Source: Gammaproteobacteria bacterium (lineage in GTDB: Bacteria; Pseudomonadota; Gammaproteobacteria; Pseudomonadales; Pseudohongiellaceae). From it: DNA of 64,000 nt. Positions 46,539-56,150 of this stretch are shown here, piece after piece. Made by a program: the position numbers and the translations under genes. Every line of letters starts with the position of its first letter. Position 1 is the stretch's first letter. The stretch lies in NCBI GenBank assembly GCA_028818225.1, contig JAPPOG010000015.1:55708-119707 (forward strand). Reading direction: 5' to 3'. The notes beneath the pieces were generated by a model. It was not told where the DNA came from and did no database searches. It was given only the letters and a program-made list of their open reading frames with translations.

Positions 46539-47276
46539 CTAGGAATCATCCTCTGATTCTTCCTCTTCCTCTTCCTCTTCTTCCTCAGAATCATCATCTG
46601 AAAATCCGTCCTCATCGGTATCATCATCCACTTGTCCATCCATATCTTCATCGAAAGGAAGAGCTTCATCACTGACAGTTAGTCCGACTATATCTATGAG
46701 TCCAAGAAGTCCTTTAAACCAGTCATTAATAACCAGTGGGTCACCGCCTGGATTGGTCAGAATCAATCCTAATTGATAAGTTCCGGCGGGTAGCGCTGCC
46801 ACATCGACTGCTTCAACTTCAAACAGTTTCTGTTCATCACTGCTGGCCTGATCGCTAACCGGTAACACAACAGCGTCACTGAGAGCATTGACTGCAGCTT
46901 CAGTATCGGCAGCTATTGAATCAGTTTCTTCAACGATGTCAGAGTCTGAGTTCGAATCACCATCGTCCCCTGACTCATCCAATACTGGCGAAAATATTAC
47001 AAGGTAGGCATCCACTTCGCCGCCACTTACCAGTTCTGCGCCACGATTGAAGCGCAAGCTAATGGATAGGGGATCGCCAGTATAAAAAATACCCCTATCA
47101 GTTATTATACGTGCGGATATACCATCTGAGGCATTACCCACACCAACATTTTTGTTTTTGCCATTGCCTTTAGCCTGGCTGTTTCCCTGTGCTAATGCGG
47201 CCTTCGACATAACCAGTAATAAAATGGCAGCGCCAATTCCCAATATCCTTTGCGTCTGTTTTAACCAAATATTCAC
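46539..47276 (-). CDS. Secreted acidic protein with Asp/Glu tail
   Basis: 245 aa with a signal peptide (cleaved near ALAQG). The following NSQAKGNGKNKNVGVGN is Gly/Lys/Asn-rich, like the tail of the protein at 39659. The middle has an Ig/beta-sandwich feel (ISARIITDRGIFYTGDPLSI). The C-terminal ~40 residues are almost only Asp, Glu and Ser, encoded by a TTCCTC hexanucleotide tract on the + strand. It probably binds Ca2+ or cationic surfaces. No family recognised. Confidence 0.65.
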   Translation of the reverse strand: MNIWLKQTQRILGIGAAILLLVMSKAALAQGNSQAKGNGKNKNVGVGNASDGISARIITDRGIFYTGDPLSISLRFNRGAELVSGGEVDAYLVIFSPVLDESGDDGDSNSDSDIVEETDSIAADTEAAVNALSDAVVLPVSDQASSDEQKLFEVEAVDVAALPAGTYQLGLILTNPGGDPLVINDWFKGLLGLIDIVGLTVSDEALPFDEDMDGQVDDDTDEDGFSDDDSEEEEEEEEEESEDDS

Positions 47277-47481
47277 TGTGATGTTCCTCGAAATTCATGT
47301 TGAGAGTGATATTCAATCTACTAAAACAAAGAGTTGATTCCAGCGGGAACGGTCAAACTTGTGAAGCTCATCCCAATTTGGGCTCGCTAACTGTGAACTC
47401 ATGCAAACTGATCCGTCAGTTCATTGGTTTGAAATGCGGCTACTCCAGCGATAATGCAGCTTTGGGGAGGAAAGTTAGTAA

Positions 47482-49752
47482 TTAGCGCTGGAACAAATAG
47501 GAAAATTTCACAAAAAACTGATCACCATCACGGCGTAAGTCATTAGCAACCACAAGTTCTCTTTCACCCTCATATTCGATGATATCGAAGTTGCTTCTAT
47601 TAGAATTGTAGCCAACATAAAAAGCCGACCAGGGATTTATCACATAACGCAACAGCACGTCGAAGTTTAGATTCTCATCATCTTCCAGTCTGGTAGCTGA
47701 CCCGGCTTCGGTTTCATCGTATTGCGCGATGAAGCGTAAAGACAACTCCTTGGTGAACTGATAATTCCAGTTACTGCGAAAGATCTCATTTGTAAAAACC
47801 TTTGCTCCGCCGCCACGATTCTCTAATTCGGTGAGGAAGTAAGTGTTATTAATGCTTAAGCGATCTATCGGTCGCCAGAGGAAGGTGAAATCGAAACGGC
47901 TGGTATCGGCGACATAAGGCAGCGTCCCGACAGGCGGCACCAGGTTTAACGCCCGCCCTTCGCGATAACTGGCGCGAAATGTTGCAGTCTGTAAGGTGTT
48001 ATCAGAAATATTTACCTGATAGGTTTCATAGTCATAACGGGTATTAGTGATAATCCCGGGAAAATCCTGTGGCCGTAAAATTTCAGCATAATCTGTAAAG
48101 GATATTCCGATGCCGGTTGTGGCCCAGTTGAAATTGAGATTCGGACCAAACTGGTGATAAATCCTGGTGCCGTCATTGTCATTCAGGTAAACATCGAAGA
48201 ATCCCGTACTCCAGCGATTCAAACTTGATCCTTCGGGGTAAAAATTCAGCGTTACATTATTGTGAATACCGGATGTGTCCGGCTTAAAGAATCGATTTTG
48301 AAAGCCCAGGTCGGTTCGGAAGTTGTCGGTGGTTTCGATGAAGTGTGAATGACTGTTTACCATTCGACCGCTGTGGTTAATTTGGATATTACGCTGGTAA
48401 CCCGTGGTGGCCTCGCCGCCTAAAGTGGGTTCACTATCGGTTCCAACCAACTGCATCTGTGTTATCCAATTGTCGGTAAGCTTCAGGCGTGCATCGAGGC
48501 TCGCTACCCGGTTATAGCCCTCGGCGAGTTGCCTGTCACTTAAGAAAAAGCCTACGCGAGATTGGTCCGAGATGTCGCGAAAGCCGCGAATGATCCCGAT
48601 ATTGGCCTTTTCCCCAGCTAATGGGTCACCGGCGTCGCGATTTAATCCGGGTGCTTCGTCATTAATAAAGATTGCGCCCAAGCCATAGTCGCCCTGTCTG
48701 CCGGTAAAGCGTATGCCACCTTCCGGATCGATGATGCGGCGGGTAAATAGCAAATTCGAATCGGTGGCAAAAAAGTCGGCATTTTCGACGAAGAAAGGAC
48801 GACGCTCCGGGAACTGTACTTCAAAGCGCTCATTCACAGTTACCTGCGGCTCGTCAGATTCAACCTGACTGAAGTCGGGATTCAGCGTGACATCAAGCAC
48901 CCAGGAGTCATTGAAAACAAACTTGGCATCCAGTCCAACGTCTTGCTCGCTGGTGTTATCAAATTTCGGGCCGCCTACTGCCCTGGTGTTTAAAGCATCG
49001 ACATCACGAGCAAACAGGAATGGTATAAATTGTGAATTGTTTCCTGGAGAAACATTTTCAATGCCACGAAGCAAAGCAGTTTGATTGAGCCGTCCTTCGA
49101 TTTCAATGGTGTATTGCGGCCAAAAAGAGAATTCACTGAGTCGCGGGATGTTTCGCCCAAACTGCACGCGCCACAATTGTTCGTCCGAATCAGGAAAACG
49201 CAGACTCCTGAGAGGCACCGCCATACTGACCATATAGCCTTGCTCAGTAAGTTGACCGTCGCTGTCCCAGACCGCTTCAAAAGTTGTATCGTATCCGGCA
49301 CGCAGTGAAGAACCTTCAGTCCAGCGAGCATCCCACTGGATACCCAGCGGCGTTGCATGGAAAGAAAGCGCAGTTCGCTGATCATTAAATGTATCAATCG
49401 TTAAACCGACGCGATCGTCACCGCCGATATTTTCCCGCGATGACAAGTTGGCCCTGATCAGTTCAGGATTTGTATCAAAGGCTAGCCATATGGCATAAAG
49501 GTTGGTCTGATCATAACCAATATAAACTTCGGTTTGCTGACTTGCAGGCTCGCCGTCATCCGGATCTCTTTGGATGAATCCTTCGACTTTTGACATGGAA
49601 CGTGCCAGTGCCGTGCGGGGCTCCATGCCTGCAAAATCAGCCAGTGTTGGTTCGCCATCGATGCGTGGGATAGAGATGCCTTCTTCTGCCCCGAGGGCAA
49701 CCAGGGGGGAGCAGAGGAAGAGAATTCGTATGAACTGTTGCAATGATTTCAT
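47482..49752 (-). CDS. DUF5916/CBM9-like outer membrane beta-barrel protein
   Basis: About 756 aa. The start is taken at ATG 49752 (MKSLQQFIRILFL signal peptide) with GGGA eight bases before; an ATG four codons upstream (49764) is also possible. Residues ~25-220 are a CBM9-like beta-sandwich (IDGEPTLADFAG, LYAIWLAFDTNPE, DDRVGLTIDTFNDQRTA), and the rest a DUF5916 beta-barrel with DFSQVESDEPQVTVNERFEV near residue 310. The C-terminal strand SYLFQR is a barrel-type end. Such proteins sit in the outer membrane; cargo unknown, polysaccharide or lipid binding is suggested by the CBM9 part. Confidence 0.88.
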   Translation of the reverse strand: MKSLQQFIRILFLCSPLVALGAEEGISIPRIDGEPTLADFAGMEPRTALARSMSKVEGFIQRDPDDGEPASQQTEVYIGYDQTNLYAIWLAFDTNPELIRANLSSRENIGGDDRVGLTIDTFNDQRTALSFHATPLGIQWDARWTEGSSLRAGYDTTFEAVWDSDGQLTEQGYMVSMAVPLRSLRFPDSDEQLWRVQFGRNIPRLSEFSFWPQYTIEIEGRLNQTALLRGIENVSPGNNSQFIPFLFARDVDALNTRAVGGPKFDNTSEQDVGLDAKFVFNDSWVLDVTLNPDFSQVESDEPQVTVNERFEVQFPERRPFFVENADFFATDSNLLFTRRIIDPEGGIRFTGRQGDYGLGAIFINDEAPGLNRDAGDPLAGEKANIGIIRGFRDISDQSRVGFFLSDRQLAEGYNRVASLDARLKLTDNWITQMQLVGTDSEPTLGGEATTGYQRNIQINHSGRMVNSHSHFIETTDNFRTDLGFQNRFFKPDTSGIHNNVTLNFYPEGSSLNRWSTGFFDVYLNDNDGTRIYHQFGPNLNFNWATTGIGISFTDYAEILRPQDFPGIITNTRYDYETYQVNISDNTLQTATFRASYREGRALNLVPPVGTLPYVADTSRFDFTFLWRPIDRLSINNTYFLTELENRGGGAKVFTNEIFRSNWNYQFTKELSLRFIAQYDETEAGSATRLEDDENLNFDVLLRYVINPWSAFYVGYNSNRSNFDIIEYEGERELVVANDLRRDGDQFFVKFSYLFQR

Positions 49753-49953
49753 GGCGGATCCCATAGCTTACTACTGTCACTTTGTTCGACGCTGAATAGT
49801 AGTGGCTGGGGATGCAAGCGCAAGCCATTATTGCAATTTATTTCATAATAATCAGGGCGAGGATTCTCTACATTGGCAAGGATTCGGCGAACAAGTGGTG
49901 AAAAGGATATGATAGACCGCTCGCGTTCGGTTTGACTCAAAGGAGCCAATTCA

Positions 49954-51333
49954 ATGTGTCCAGGATCCACAAAAATTCGACAGGCAATACTCCTGATTTT
50001 CATATTCCTTGCCGCAGAAATTTCCGCACAGGAAATTGCTTCTAACAGTGGTTATATTCTTGCAACCGGCAGGCGTCTTCCTTATCTGTATGGGATCTCT
50101 CTGGATGCAGCCCTGGAGGAATCAAACAATAATTCACCTAATGCCATTATCAGTCGCAACAAAGTTGCCCTGGATCGACTGGACGGACAGCTACTGGGTG
50201 ATCCGGCCAATCTATTGCTAAGTGAAGATGGCGAGATTATTTATGTCATCAATCATCATGGCGCCATCGACAACGGAGAGTTTCTGCAACACGGTGGCCG
50301 TGGGCAGATTGCCGTACTGGAGGTAGATGCGGCGCTGCAGTCTCGAAACAATCTCACAGAAAATGCACTGATTCGACACATGGACTCCGGCGGATTCGGT
50401 GCAATTGGCGCTGTATTGCTGCCTGACATGATTGCTATTAACAATGCAGAAAATAATCTCACTGAAGATGGTGGCAATCGACTTGCCTTCATTGACAGGC
50501 GAACAGGCAGTTTGAGAGGAGTGGTTGAACTGGCCCTGGGATCGCCAGGATTTAGCTGCCAGGATTATCCGGTTCCTTATGCTGCACCTCACGGTCCTCC
50601 GCGAAACAGGGCAGTGCTGGCTCCGGATTCCAGCTTTGGCTGTTTTCCCAATCCCAACGGCCTTGCAAGAGGACTTGCTTCTGATGGCCGCGAGTTTTTG
50701 TTCACTGCCAATGGTGGAACCAATGATGTTTCTGTAATTGATCTGCAGTCGGCATTAACAGGAGAGAGCCAGTCTGAAATACGCCGTATTCCCAATCAGG
50801 TTGGCGCCTGGGGAATTGCGGCATCACCAGATGGTCGTTATGTGTTTGTCGCCCATGGCGGGAGTCAGAATGAATCCAGGGCCGGTAATACCATTGCCAT
50901 ACTGGAAGTGGATCGAGTTCGGCGGGGGCTCGATCCGGAAATCGCGAGAGTCCTGGTTGGAACTGATGATCCACAGCAAGCTACCCATCCTTTGATTCCA
51001 ACCGTTACTCCCGATGGGCGCGAGTTAGTGGTTCCAAATTTACGGGCCAACAATGTCTCGATTGTAAATATCGAGCGAGCCATCGCTGGCGACGCGAATG
51101 CCGAAGTGGCTCGTGTATCCCTCACTCGCAGCGATGGGGAACCGGCCCGGCCCAAGGGCACAGCTATCTCACCGGATGGTCGCTATGCAGCCGTTAGTGG
51201 TGGTGCGGGATCAAGACCTTTCTCCCAGGAACTGGGCTACGTGTACCTGATTGACCTCGAAACTCGAGAAGTTGTGAGTACGATCACCGGTGTAGGCAAT
51301 GATCCTTATGGTTTGACTTTCGTGTACCGTTAA
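49954..51333 (+). CDS. Secreted YVTN-type beta-propeller
   Basis: 459 aa, ATG preceded by AAGGAG at eight bases. Signal peptide to about EISAQE. Repeats of the type S-P-D-G-R-Y-V-F-V-A-H-G, T-P-D-G-R-E-L-V-V-P-N and S-P-D-G-R-Y-A-A-V-S-G mark a seven-bladed YncE/surface-layer propeller. A conserved Cys pair in GFSCQDYPVPY and FGCFPNPNG may be a disulfide. Likely binds a ligand or partner in the periplasm. Divergent from the DUF5916 gene (about 200 bases). Confidence 0.75.
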   Translation: MCPGSTKIRQAILLIFIFLAAEISAQEIASNSGYILATGRRLPYLYGISLDAALEESNNNSPNAIISRNKVALDRLDGQLLGDPANLLLSEDGEIIYVINHHGAIDNGEFLQHGGRGQIAVLEVDAALQSRNNLTENALIRHMDSGGFGAIGAVLLPDMIAINNAENNLTEDGGNRLAFIDRRTGSLRGVVELALGSPGFSCQDYPVPYAAPHGPPRNRAVLAPDSSFGCFPNPNGLARGLASDGREFLFTANGGTNDVSVIDLQSALTGESQSEIRRIPNQVGAWGIAASPDGRYVFVAHGGSQNESRAGNTIAILEVDRVRRGLDPEIARVLVGTDDPQQATHPLIPTVTPDGRELVVPNLRANNVSIVNIERAIAGDANAEVARVSLTRSDGEPARPKGTAISPDGRYAAVSGGAGSRPFSQELGYVYLIDLETREVVSTITGVGNDPYGLTFVYR

Positions 51334-51355
51334 AAGCAAAGACCATAACCCGGCT

Positions 51356-51928
51356 TCAAGGATACTCCGCTTCGATCAACTCTACAGCCGATGCGAAATC
51401 ATTTTCCAGAGCCGAGTTGAATGCTCTCCTGACAAAAAAAGACAGCAAACGGGAGCTGGATTGATAAACAACAGAGACGCGCAATCGGGTTCGTTCATCA
51501 TCCATGCGCATCAGTTCGTATCGTGCCAGCGAATAGCTTAAGGGAACGTCGACAGTGGACTTTTCCATATCGGTAAAATAGGCATAGCCATTTGGTGGAT
51601 CGTAGAATAGAAATCGCTGAACTAATTGTTCCGAGTTTTCCATCGTGGTTATGCGCAAAGAGCCAGGTCCAAGGTTATTTTCTATGGCTGAATTTGCATG
51701 GTCGAAACTGACAGAATCAGCCCTGGTCGTATAGTCGTGTACACGCTGCGTTAAAAAATCGAAAACGAATTCCTGTTCTGCGCTAATTTCAAATGTCACT
51801 GTATGATCAGGTTCAGACTGGAGGCGCAGATACTCCTGCTGGATAAGAGTTTCATCAACTGCAGCTCCAGCGGAAGCTGCAAGCATTAAAGCTAATAGTG
51901 CAAGCAAGATATCAATTTGGTTTTTCAA
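51356..51928 (-). CDS. Secreted SRPBCC-like protein
   Basis: 190 aa with a signal peptide (to AGAAVDE). The mature part TVTFEISAEQEFVFDFLTQRVHDYTTRAD and the closing long helix AFNSALENDFASAVELIEAEY fit the START/SRPBCC hydrophobic-cavity fold, here exported. The stop of the upstream FMN-binding gene is one base before its start, so the two are co-translated. It may carry a lipid or other hydrophobic ligand. Confidence 0.65.
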   Translation of the reverse strand: MKNQIDILLALLALMLAASAGAAVDETLIQQEYLRLQSEPDHTVTFEISAEQEFVFDFLTQRVHDYTTRADSVSFDHANSAIENNLGPGSLRITTMENSEQLVQRFLFYDPPNGYAYFTDMEKSTVDVPLSYSLARYELMRMDDERTRLRVSVVYQSSSRLLSFFVRRAFNSALENDFASAVELIEAEYP

Positions 51929-51929
51929 T

Positions 51930-53159
51930 TTAAAAATTACTTTGGTTGAACGCTGCTTTCATTCTTGGAATGTTTAGCAGGAATAAAACCAGGCCTAATA
52001 GCAGTAGTACGACGAAAAATAGAATTTGTATCATTGGATTTTCTTCGGTTACTGGACTGCCTGTAATCAATGTTAAAACATCTGGGGGAACCTGGTACTC
52101 GACTCCCACGTGCTCACTGAATTCTCCGCGCGTCTCACTGGTGTCATACACCACAGAGAAGGGTCGATTGATATCAATTTCGGGATGCATGAACATCGCT
52201 ATTGCAAACCGTGCATGCCCTGCAATCTTGCCTTCCCGGGCAGTGCCGGCAAATACTACCCGATCGCCCCGATTCGGATAAACTACATTATCTTGAATTA
52301 CAGCGAGACGCATTTGTTGTAAACGAGGGGTGTTGCCACCGAGCCCTAACAGCAGCATATGACCATCTTCAATCATTTCGCTGGCAGTGCGATCGGAATT
52401 GGAATAATCACTGGCGCCAATCAATAATTCTCCCAGTCGGTAGTGACCCATATAAGCCAATGAGAAATCAAGACTTGATTCTCCTGCTATTGGTGCTGAA
52501 AATTCTTTAACAAATCCGTTTGCAAGGTAATCTTCCCACGCTTGATTCTGCAGTTTTTGCAATGCTTGGATCTCGGCATTGGCCTCAATTACAAAGGAAG
52601 ATCCTGGCAGGTAAGCCATTGCGATCCGGCGCGTGGCATTGCGTAAACCACGCGCCAGCGCCCAGCTGCTAATGGTTGCCCGCGAAATCCCATCGATGTC
52701 CACTCGCATTCGAAACTCATCAGCTATGGATTTGCCGATAAACTGATCAGGAAAACCGGAGTCAACGATGAAATCGCCGCGCACATGTTTGTATGATTCC
52801 AAATAGTAGAGGACCTTTAATCCGGTAATCACACCTGAAAGATCCATACCCACCAGTAAATCAATTGGGCCGCTGTAACCCACTTCTTCTGGCGGCAAGT
52901 CGGGCGTGGTAAAGACATAGCCAATAAGCTCGTTGCTGGAAGCGCCGTTTGACCGATAAGCTTGATAAACGGGAGGTGTTCCCTGTTTTTCTGAAAACGA
53001 GTCTGCCATTGGCAATACTTCATACAACCAGTCTTGCTCTATGTTTTGCCATTCATCCTGAGCAAATATAAAAGTGCTTTGAGCAAATAAAAATGGAGTG
53101 AAGAAGAGAAAGCCTAGCCAGCTTCTGATGCGGGCGTAACCATCTGCTAGTTGAGGCAT
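51930..53159 (-). CDS. NosR-like FMN-binding periplasmic protein
   Basis: 409 aa from ATG 53159; the frame could extend to 53243 but would overlap the transporter gene. A signal peptide or anchor is followed by an FMN-binding domain with GPIDLLVGMDLSGVITGLKV and the flavinylation-type motif GISRATISS (Thr162 is the expected FMN attachment residue). The region is like the N-terminal domain of NosR/RnfG. The rest is beta-rich, and the C-terminus is one transmembrane helix; the NosR polyferredoxin half is absent. The flavin transferase (ApbE) is not in the window. Role: periplasmic electron carrier, inferred. Confidence 0.78.
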   Translation of the reverse strand: MPQLADGYARIRSWLGFLFFTPFLFAQSTFIFAQDEWQNIEQDWLYEVLPMADSFSEKQGTPPVYQAYRSNGASSNELIGYVFTTPDLPPEEVGYSGPIDLLVGMDLSGVITGLKVLYYLESYKHVRGDFIVDSGFPDQFIGKSIADEFRMRVDIDGISRATISSWALARGLRNATRRIAMAYLPGSSFVIEANAEIQALQKLQNQAWEDYLANGFVKEFSAPIAGESSLDFSLAYMGHYRLGELLIGASDYSNSDRTASEMIEDGHMLLLGLGGNTPRLQQMRLAVIQDNVVYPNRGDRVVFAGTAREGKIAGHARFAIAMFMHPEIDINRPFSVVYDTSETRGEFSEHVGVEYQVPPDVLTLITGSPVTEENPMIQILFFVVLLLLGLVLFLLNIPRMKAAFNQSNF

Positions 53160-53169
53160 GGATAGATTT

Positions 53170-54072
53170 TTAAGCAGCCGTAGATTCGATGTGTTCAACA
53201 GGCGCGCCTTTTTGCAATGCCGCCACCAGGCAGCCGCATACAATTAACAGTGTACCTGTAATAGTAGTTACAGTGACTGTTTCTTCAAATACCAACCAGC
53301 CAAAAATAGCCGCCCAGATAAATGCCGTATATTCAACAGGGATCAGCTTATTGGCTGGTGCCCTGGCGTAGGCCCAGGACATTATCATTAATGAAACGAG
53401 TCCAAGTATAGCGGCTAAAGCAATCTGGGGAACAAATTCTATGGATGGAATCACTGCAAGAAATGGCGATAGACAACCGAAAAGAAAAATAACTGTGCAA
53501 TTGTGAAAGAATGCAATTTCTATGGGTTTCGCAAGCAATGCCTGCTGTCGTTGCAGGATCAGGTTGTAGGCATACAGTACTGCGGACAATAAAATCGCGG
53601 CGATACCCCTGCCAGTTTCTTCATCGTACTCGCCGCTGAGCCGGCCGGTCACGATAATCACCGCACCAACTAAACCGATTATCGACGCAGCTACAGAGCG
53701 TCCGCTTATATGTTCTCGCAAAATTACTGCCGCCAGGTACAGTGCAATAAGCGGTGCAATAAAAGACAGGCCGATCGCTTCCGCTACAGGCAAATACTTC
53801 AAACCCCAGAAAAACAAAAAGGCCATGATGGAGATGACTATGCCCCGCCATACATGTAGTTTGATTACACTATTATCTGGCCATCTGGGTCGTTGCCAGA
53901 AGTAAAGTGCTGCTGCCAGAACTACCGTAAGCATGCTGCGCCATAGCATGGCATTGTATGCCCCCAACGATAGCGACAATCCTTTCATAGCCACGTCCAT
54001 GCCGGCATAAGTCGCTATGCCGAAAATAGCTACTGCAAACGCAAACGGCAAAGTTTTGTTTGAAGACTGCAT
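53170..54072 (-). CDS. EamA/DMT-family transporter
   Basis: About 300 aa with ten hydrophobic segments in two EamA repeats (FAVAIFGIATYAGMDVAMKG and later IALAAILGLVSLMIMSWAYA). ATG 54072 is chosen; a GTG at 54114 inside the end of the SDR gene is the other option. It probably exports or imports a small metabolite. The stop is 10 bases before the NosR-like gene, so it is in the same operon. Confidence 0.88.
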   Translation of the reverse strand: MQSSNKTLPFAFAVAIFGIATYAGMDVAMKGLSLSLGAYNAMLWRSMLTVVLAAALYFWQRPRWPDNSVIKLHVWRGIVISIMAFLFFWGLKYLPVAEAIGLSFIAPLIALYLAAVILREHISGRSVAASIIGLVGAVIIVTGRLSGEYDEETGRGIAAILLSAVLYAYNLILQRQQALLAKPIEIAFFHNCTVIFLFGCLSPFLAVIPSIEFVPQIALAAILGLVSLMIMSWAYARAPANKLIPVEYTAFIWAAIFGWLVFEETVTVTTITGTLLIVCGCLVAALQKGAPVEHIESTAA

Positions 54073-54098
54073 TGAAAAAAGGAATATGCCTGAAAAAC

Positions 54099-54863
54099 CT
54101 AGTGATTCCACCACGCAAGATCTGAGAACGAACGTAAATCAAGTTCATGGGTCCAGACCGATCGGTGTTGCTTATGCAAGTGGTAATAAGTATCAGCGAT
54201 TTTTTCCGGGAGCATTAATCCGTCGTGTCCCATACCTTTGCTTTCTCTTAGCTGCTGAAATTTTTCTTCACCCAGCATTTTGCCCAGGGTATCTGGTGCA
54301 TCTACGGATCCATCGATAACTATGTGCGCTATATGAATTCCTTTAGATGCATATTGCGCATTAAGGGATTGGCATAACATGCGACGGCCACCCATGGCAG
54401 CAGCGTGAGAATGTTGCCCCTTGTTTCCCCGCACAGCGGCAGTAGAAGAAGTAACCAGAATCGTACCTTTGCCTCGTTCTTCCATTAATGGACAGACTGC
54501 CGATGCAATTCTGAACAAGGCGAAGGTTGCCATGCGCCAACCCAGTTCGAAGACTTTATAGGTAGTTTCCTCAAGCGATCGATTTCCTACCTGAGCACCC
54601 AGGTTAAAAATCACAACTTCAATTGGACCAATCTCTTTCTCAACCTGCGCGACTTTTTCTTCTAAGGAGTCTTCCTTGACCGCATTTAACAAAAATCCGG
54701 TTGCTTCACCCCCGGCATCCTGGATCTCGCCAACGAGTTTTTGCAAGCCCGCTTCGTCACTGCGTCGACATAAAACCGCATGGTAGCCTTCTTTGGCAAA
54801 GCGCTTTCCCACTGTGCCGCCTATGCCAGCTCCAGCACCCATCACTAAACATACTGGTTTCAT
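54099..54863 (-). CDS. SDR family protein without canonical catalytic residues
   Basis: 254 aa. The dinucleotide loop GAGAGIGG (9-16) and a Rossmann layout are clear, but NNAG is NLGA and the YxxxK site is HAAAM (His153, Met157), so both the Tyr and the Lys are gone. Its C-terminal half (GIHIAHIVIDGSVDAP) matches a subfamily of SDRs that usually has F-A-A-A-K at this place. It may be a non-catalytic or differently acting member. Probably in an operon with GST upstream and the transporter downstream. Confidence 0.78.
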   Translation of the reverse strand: MKPVCLVMGAGAGIGGTVGKRFAKEGYHAVLCRRSDEAGLQKLVGEIQDAGGEATGFLLNAVKEDSLEEKVAQVEKEIGPIEVVIFNLGAQVGNRSLEETTYKVFELGWRMATFALFRIASAVCPLMEERGKGTILVTSSTAAVRGNKGQHSHAAAMGGRRMLCQSLNAQYASKGIHIAHIVIDGSVDAPDTLGKMLGEEKFQQLRESKGMGHDGLMLPEKIADTYYHLHKQHRSVWTHELDLRSFSDLAWWNH

Positions 54864-54888
54864 TGTCCTCTCCTGAATTCTCGCGATC

Positions 54889-55500
54889 TCAGGCCCGCGC
54901 TGTAGGTCGAGAGGTTACGCGCTCCCACCACTGGGTCAGATTTGGCATCTCATCTGGAATACGAATTCCCAGGGCTGCCTTTGCCATAACAAATGCACAT
55001 TGGGCAGTAATGTCTGCTATAGTGTATTCATCGTTGGCTATGTACTGTTTGCCTTCCAGTTCTTTTTCCAGCCACTGCATATTTTCCTTAACATTAGCCG
55101 CTTCGACTTCAGCCATCTCTGGCACTTGAGGGATTCGACCTTTGAATAAATCCGCCGTGTGCCTGAACACATTGATTATGGGATTGAGTAACTCAAATTC
55201 CATGCGACGCTGCCACATTTCTACCATTGCCTTATCCAATGCGTCTCTGCCCAACAGAGGTGGTTCCGGATGCAATTCTTCCAAGTACTTGCAGATCGCT
55301 ACGGATTCTGCAATACAAGTGCCGTCATCAAGTTCAAGCACGGGCATTCGCCCCAGTGAGTTTTTTGCCAGGTATTCTTCGGTCTTGTTTTCATTTTCCA
55401 TCATATTGATTGGCGTCATGGGGATATCCAGTCCCTTCTCCGCCATAAATATGCGTACACGTCTGGTATTTGGTGATGCAGGCAAGTCGTAAAATTTCAA
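54889..55500 (-). CDS. Glutathione S-transferase
   Basis: 203 aa, two-domain GST. The thioredoxin-like N-terminal domain has F-Y-D-L-P-A-S-P-N-T-R-R-V and LGRMPVLELDDGTCIAESVAI (cis-Pro and glutathione-binding E-S), and a helical C-terminal domain. It conjugates or isomerises electrophilic compounds with glutathione; beside SDRs and AKR a catabolic role in ring or unsaturated compounds is possible. Confidence 0.88.
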   Translation of the reverse strand: MKFYDLPASPNTRRVRIFMAEKGLDIPMTPINMMENENKTEEYLAKNSLGRMPVLELDDGTCIAESVAICKYLEELHPEPPLLGRDALDKAMVEMWQRRMEFELLNPIINVFRHTADLFKGRIPQVPEMAEVEAANVKENMQWLEKELEGKQYIANDEYTIADITAQCAFVMAKAALGIRIPDEMPNLTQWWERVTSRPTARA

Positions 55501-55595
55501 TGTCGAGTCCTCATGATCCTAATTCAATATAAGGATGGGGTTTAGAGAGCGATCATCTATTGCTTGTGTGGTAATCCCTGGATTATTACTCGTAT

Positions 55596-56150
55596 CTATT
55601 TTTTAATTTCATACCACAATTCGACGAATCCATTCTTGAAGGCTATTACATCTTTTAAATGTAATGCATTTTCATTAGCGAGATTATCGAAGAAGGACGT
55701 TCCTTTTCCCAGTAGATAGGGAGTAAATGTTATACATATCTCATCAGCGAGATTACTTTCAATAAAGTTCTTAACTAATTCACTGCCGCCAACCAACCAG
55801 ATGTTTTTGTGATTCTGGCGTATGTCATGAATTAATTTCTTGTTATCACCGGAGACAAAGCGCACGCTCTCTCTTTCATCGGAAAAATCACGTGTCGTGA
55901 ATACATAGATGGAGGTATCTCCGTATGGCCATCCGAGCCTTATAGCCATCTCATAAGTACGTGAACCAACGACATAGCAATCGATAGAATTCAGCACTTC
56001 AGTCGAAAGTTTTTCTGAGTCTTCGTCACTAATACCTTTGTCATAACTATCAGGAGCTTCCAGCCAGGAGATATCACCGTCTTCACCTTCGATGTAGCCG
56101 TCGAGGCTGGCAACCATATGGATGATGACTTTGGTCGCTTGAGCTGTCAT
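55596..56150 (-). CDS. Dihydrofolate reductase family protein (RibD C-terminal type)
   Basis: 184 aa. Opening V-I-I-H-M-V-A-S-L-D-G-Y-I-E-G, then VVGSRTYEMAIRLGWPYG and NIWLVGGSELVKNFIESNLADEICI, are the DHFR/RibD reductase pattern. Such small members are usually labelled YyaP/YwjB-like; they reduce a pterin- or pyrimidine-like ring with NADPH. Adjacent to the stop of PDLQGVW-2 with no gap. Confidence 0.85.
   Translation of the reverse strand: MTAQATKVIIHMVASLDGYIEGEDGDISWLEAPDSYDKGISDEDSEKLSTEVLNSIDCYVVGSRTYEMAIRLGWPYGDTSIYVFTTRDFSDERESVRFVSGDNKKLIHDIRQNHKNIWLVGGSELVKNFIESNLADEICITFTPYLLGKGTSFFDNLANENALHLKDVIAFKNGFVELWYEIKK

Noticed and set aside
47404..47421. AACTGA-TCCG-TCAGTT hairpin upstream of the acidic protein
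   Set aside because: Only six base pairs, AT-rich, no T tail; likely chance.
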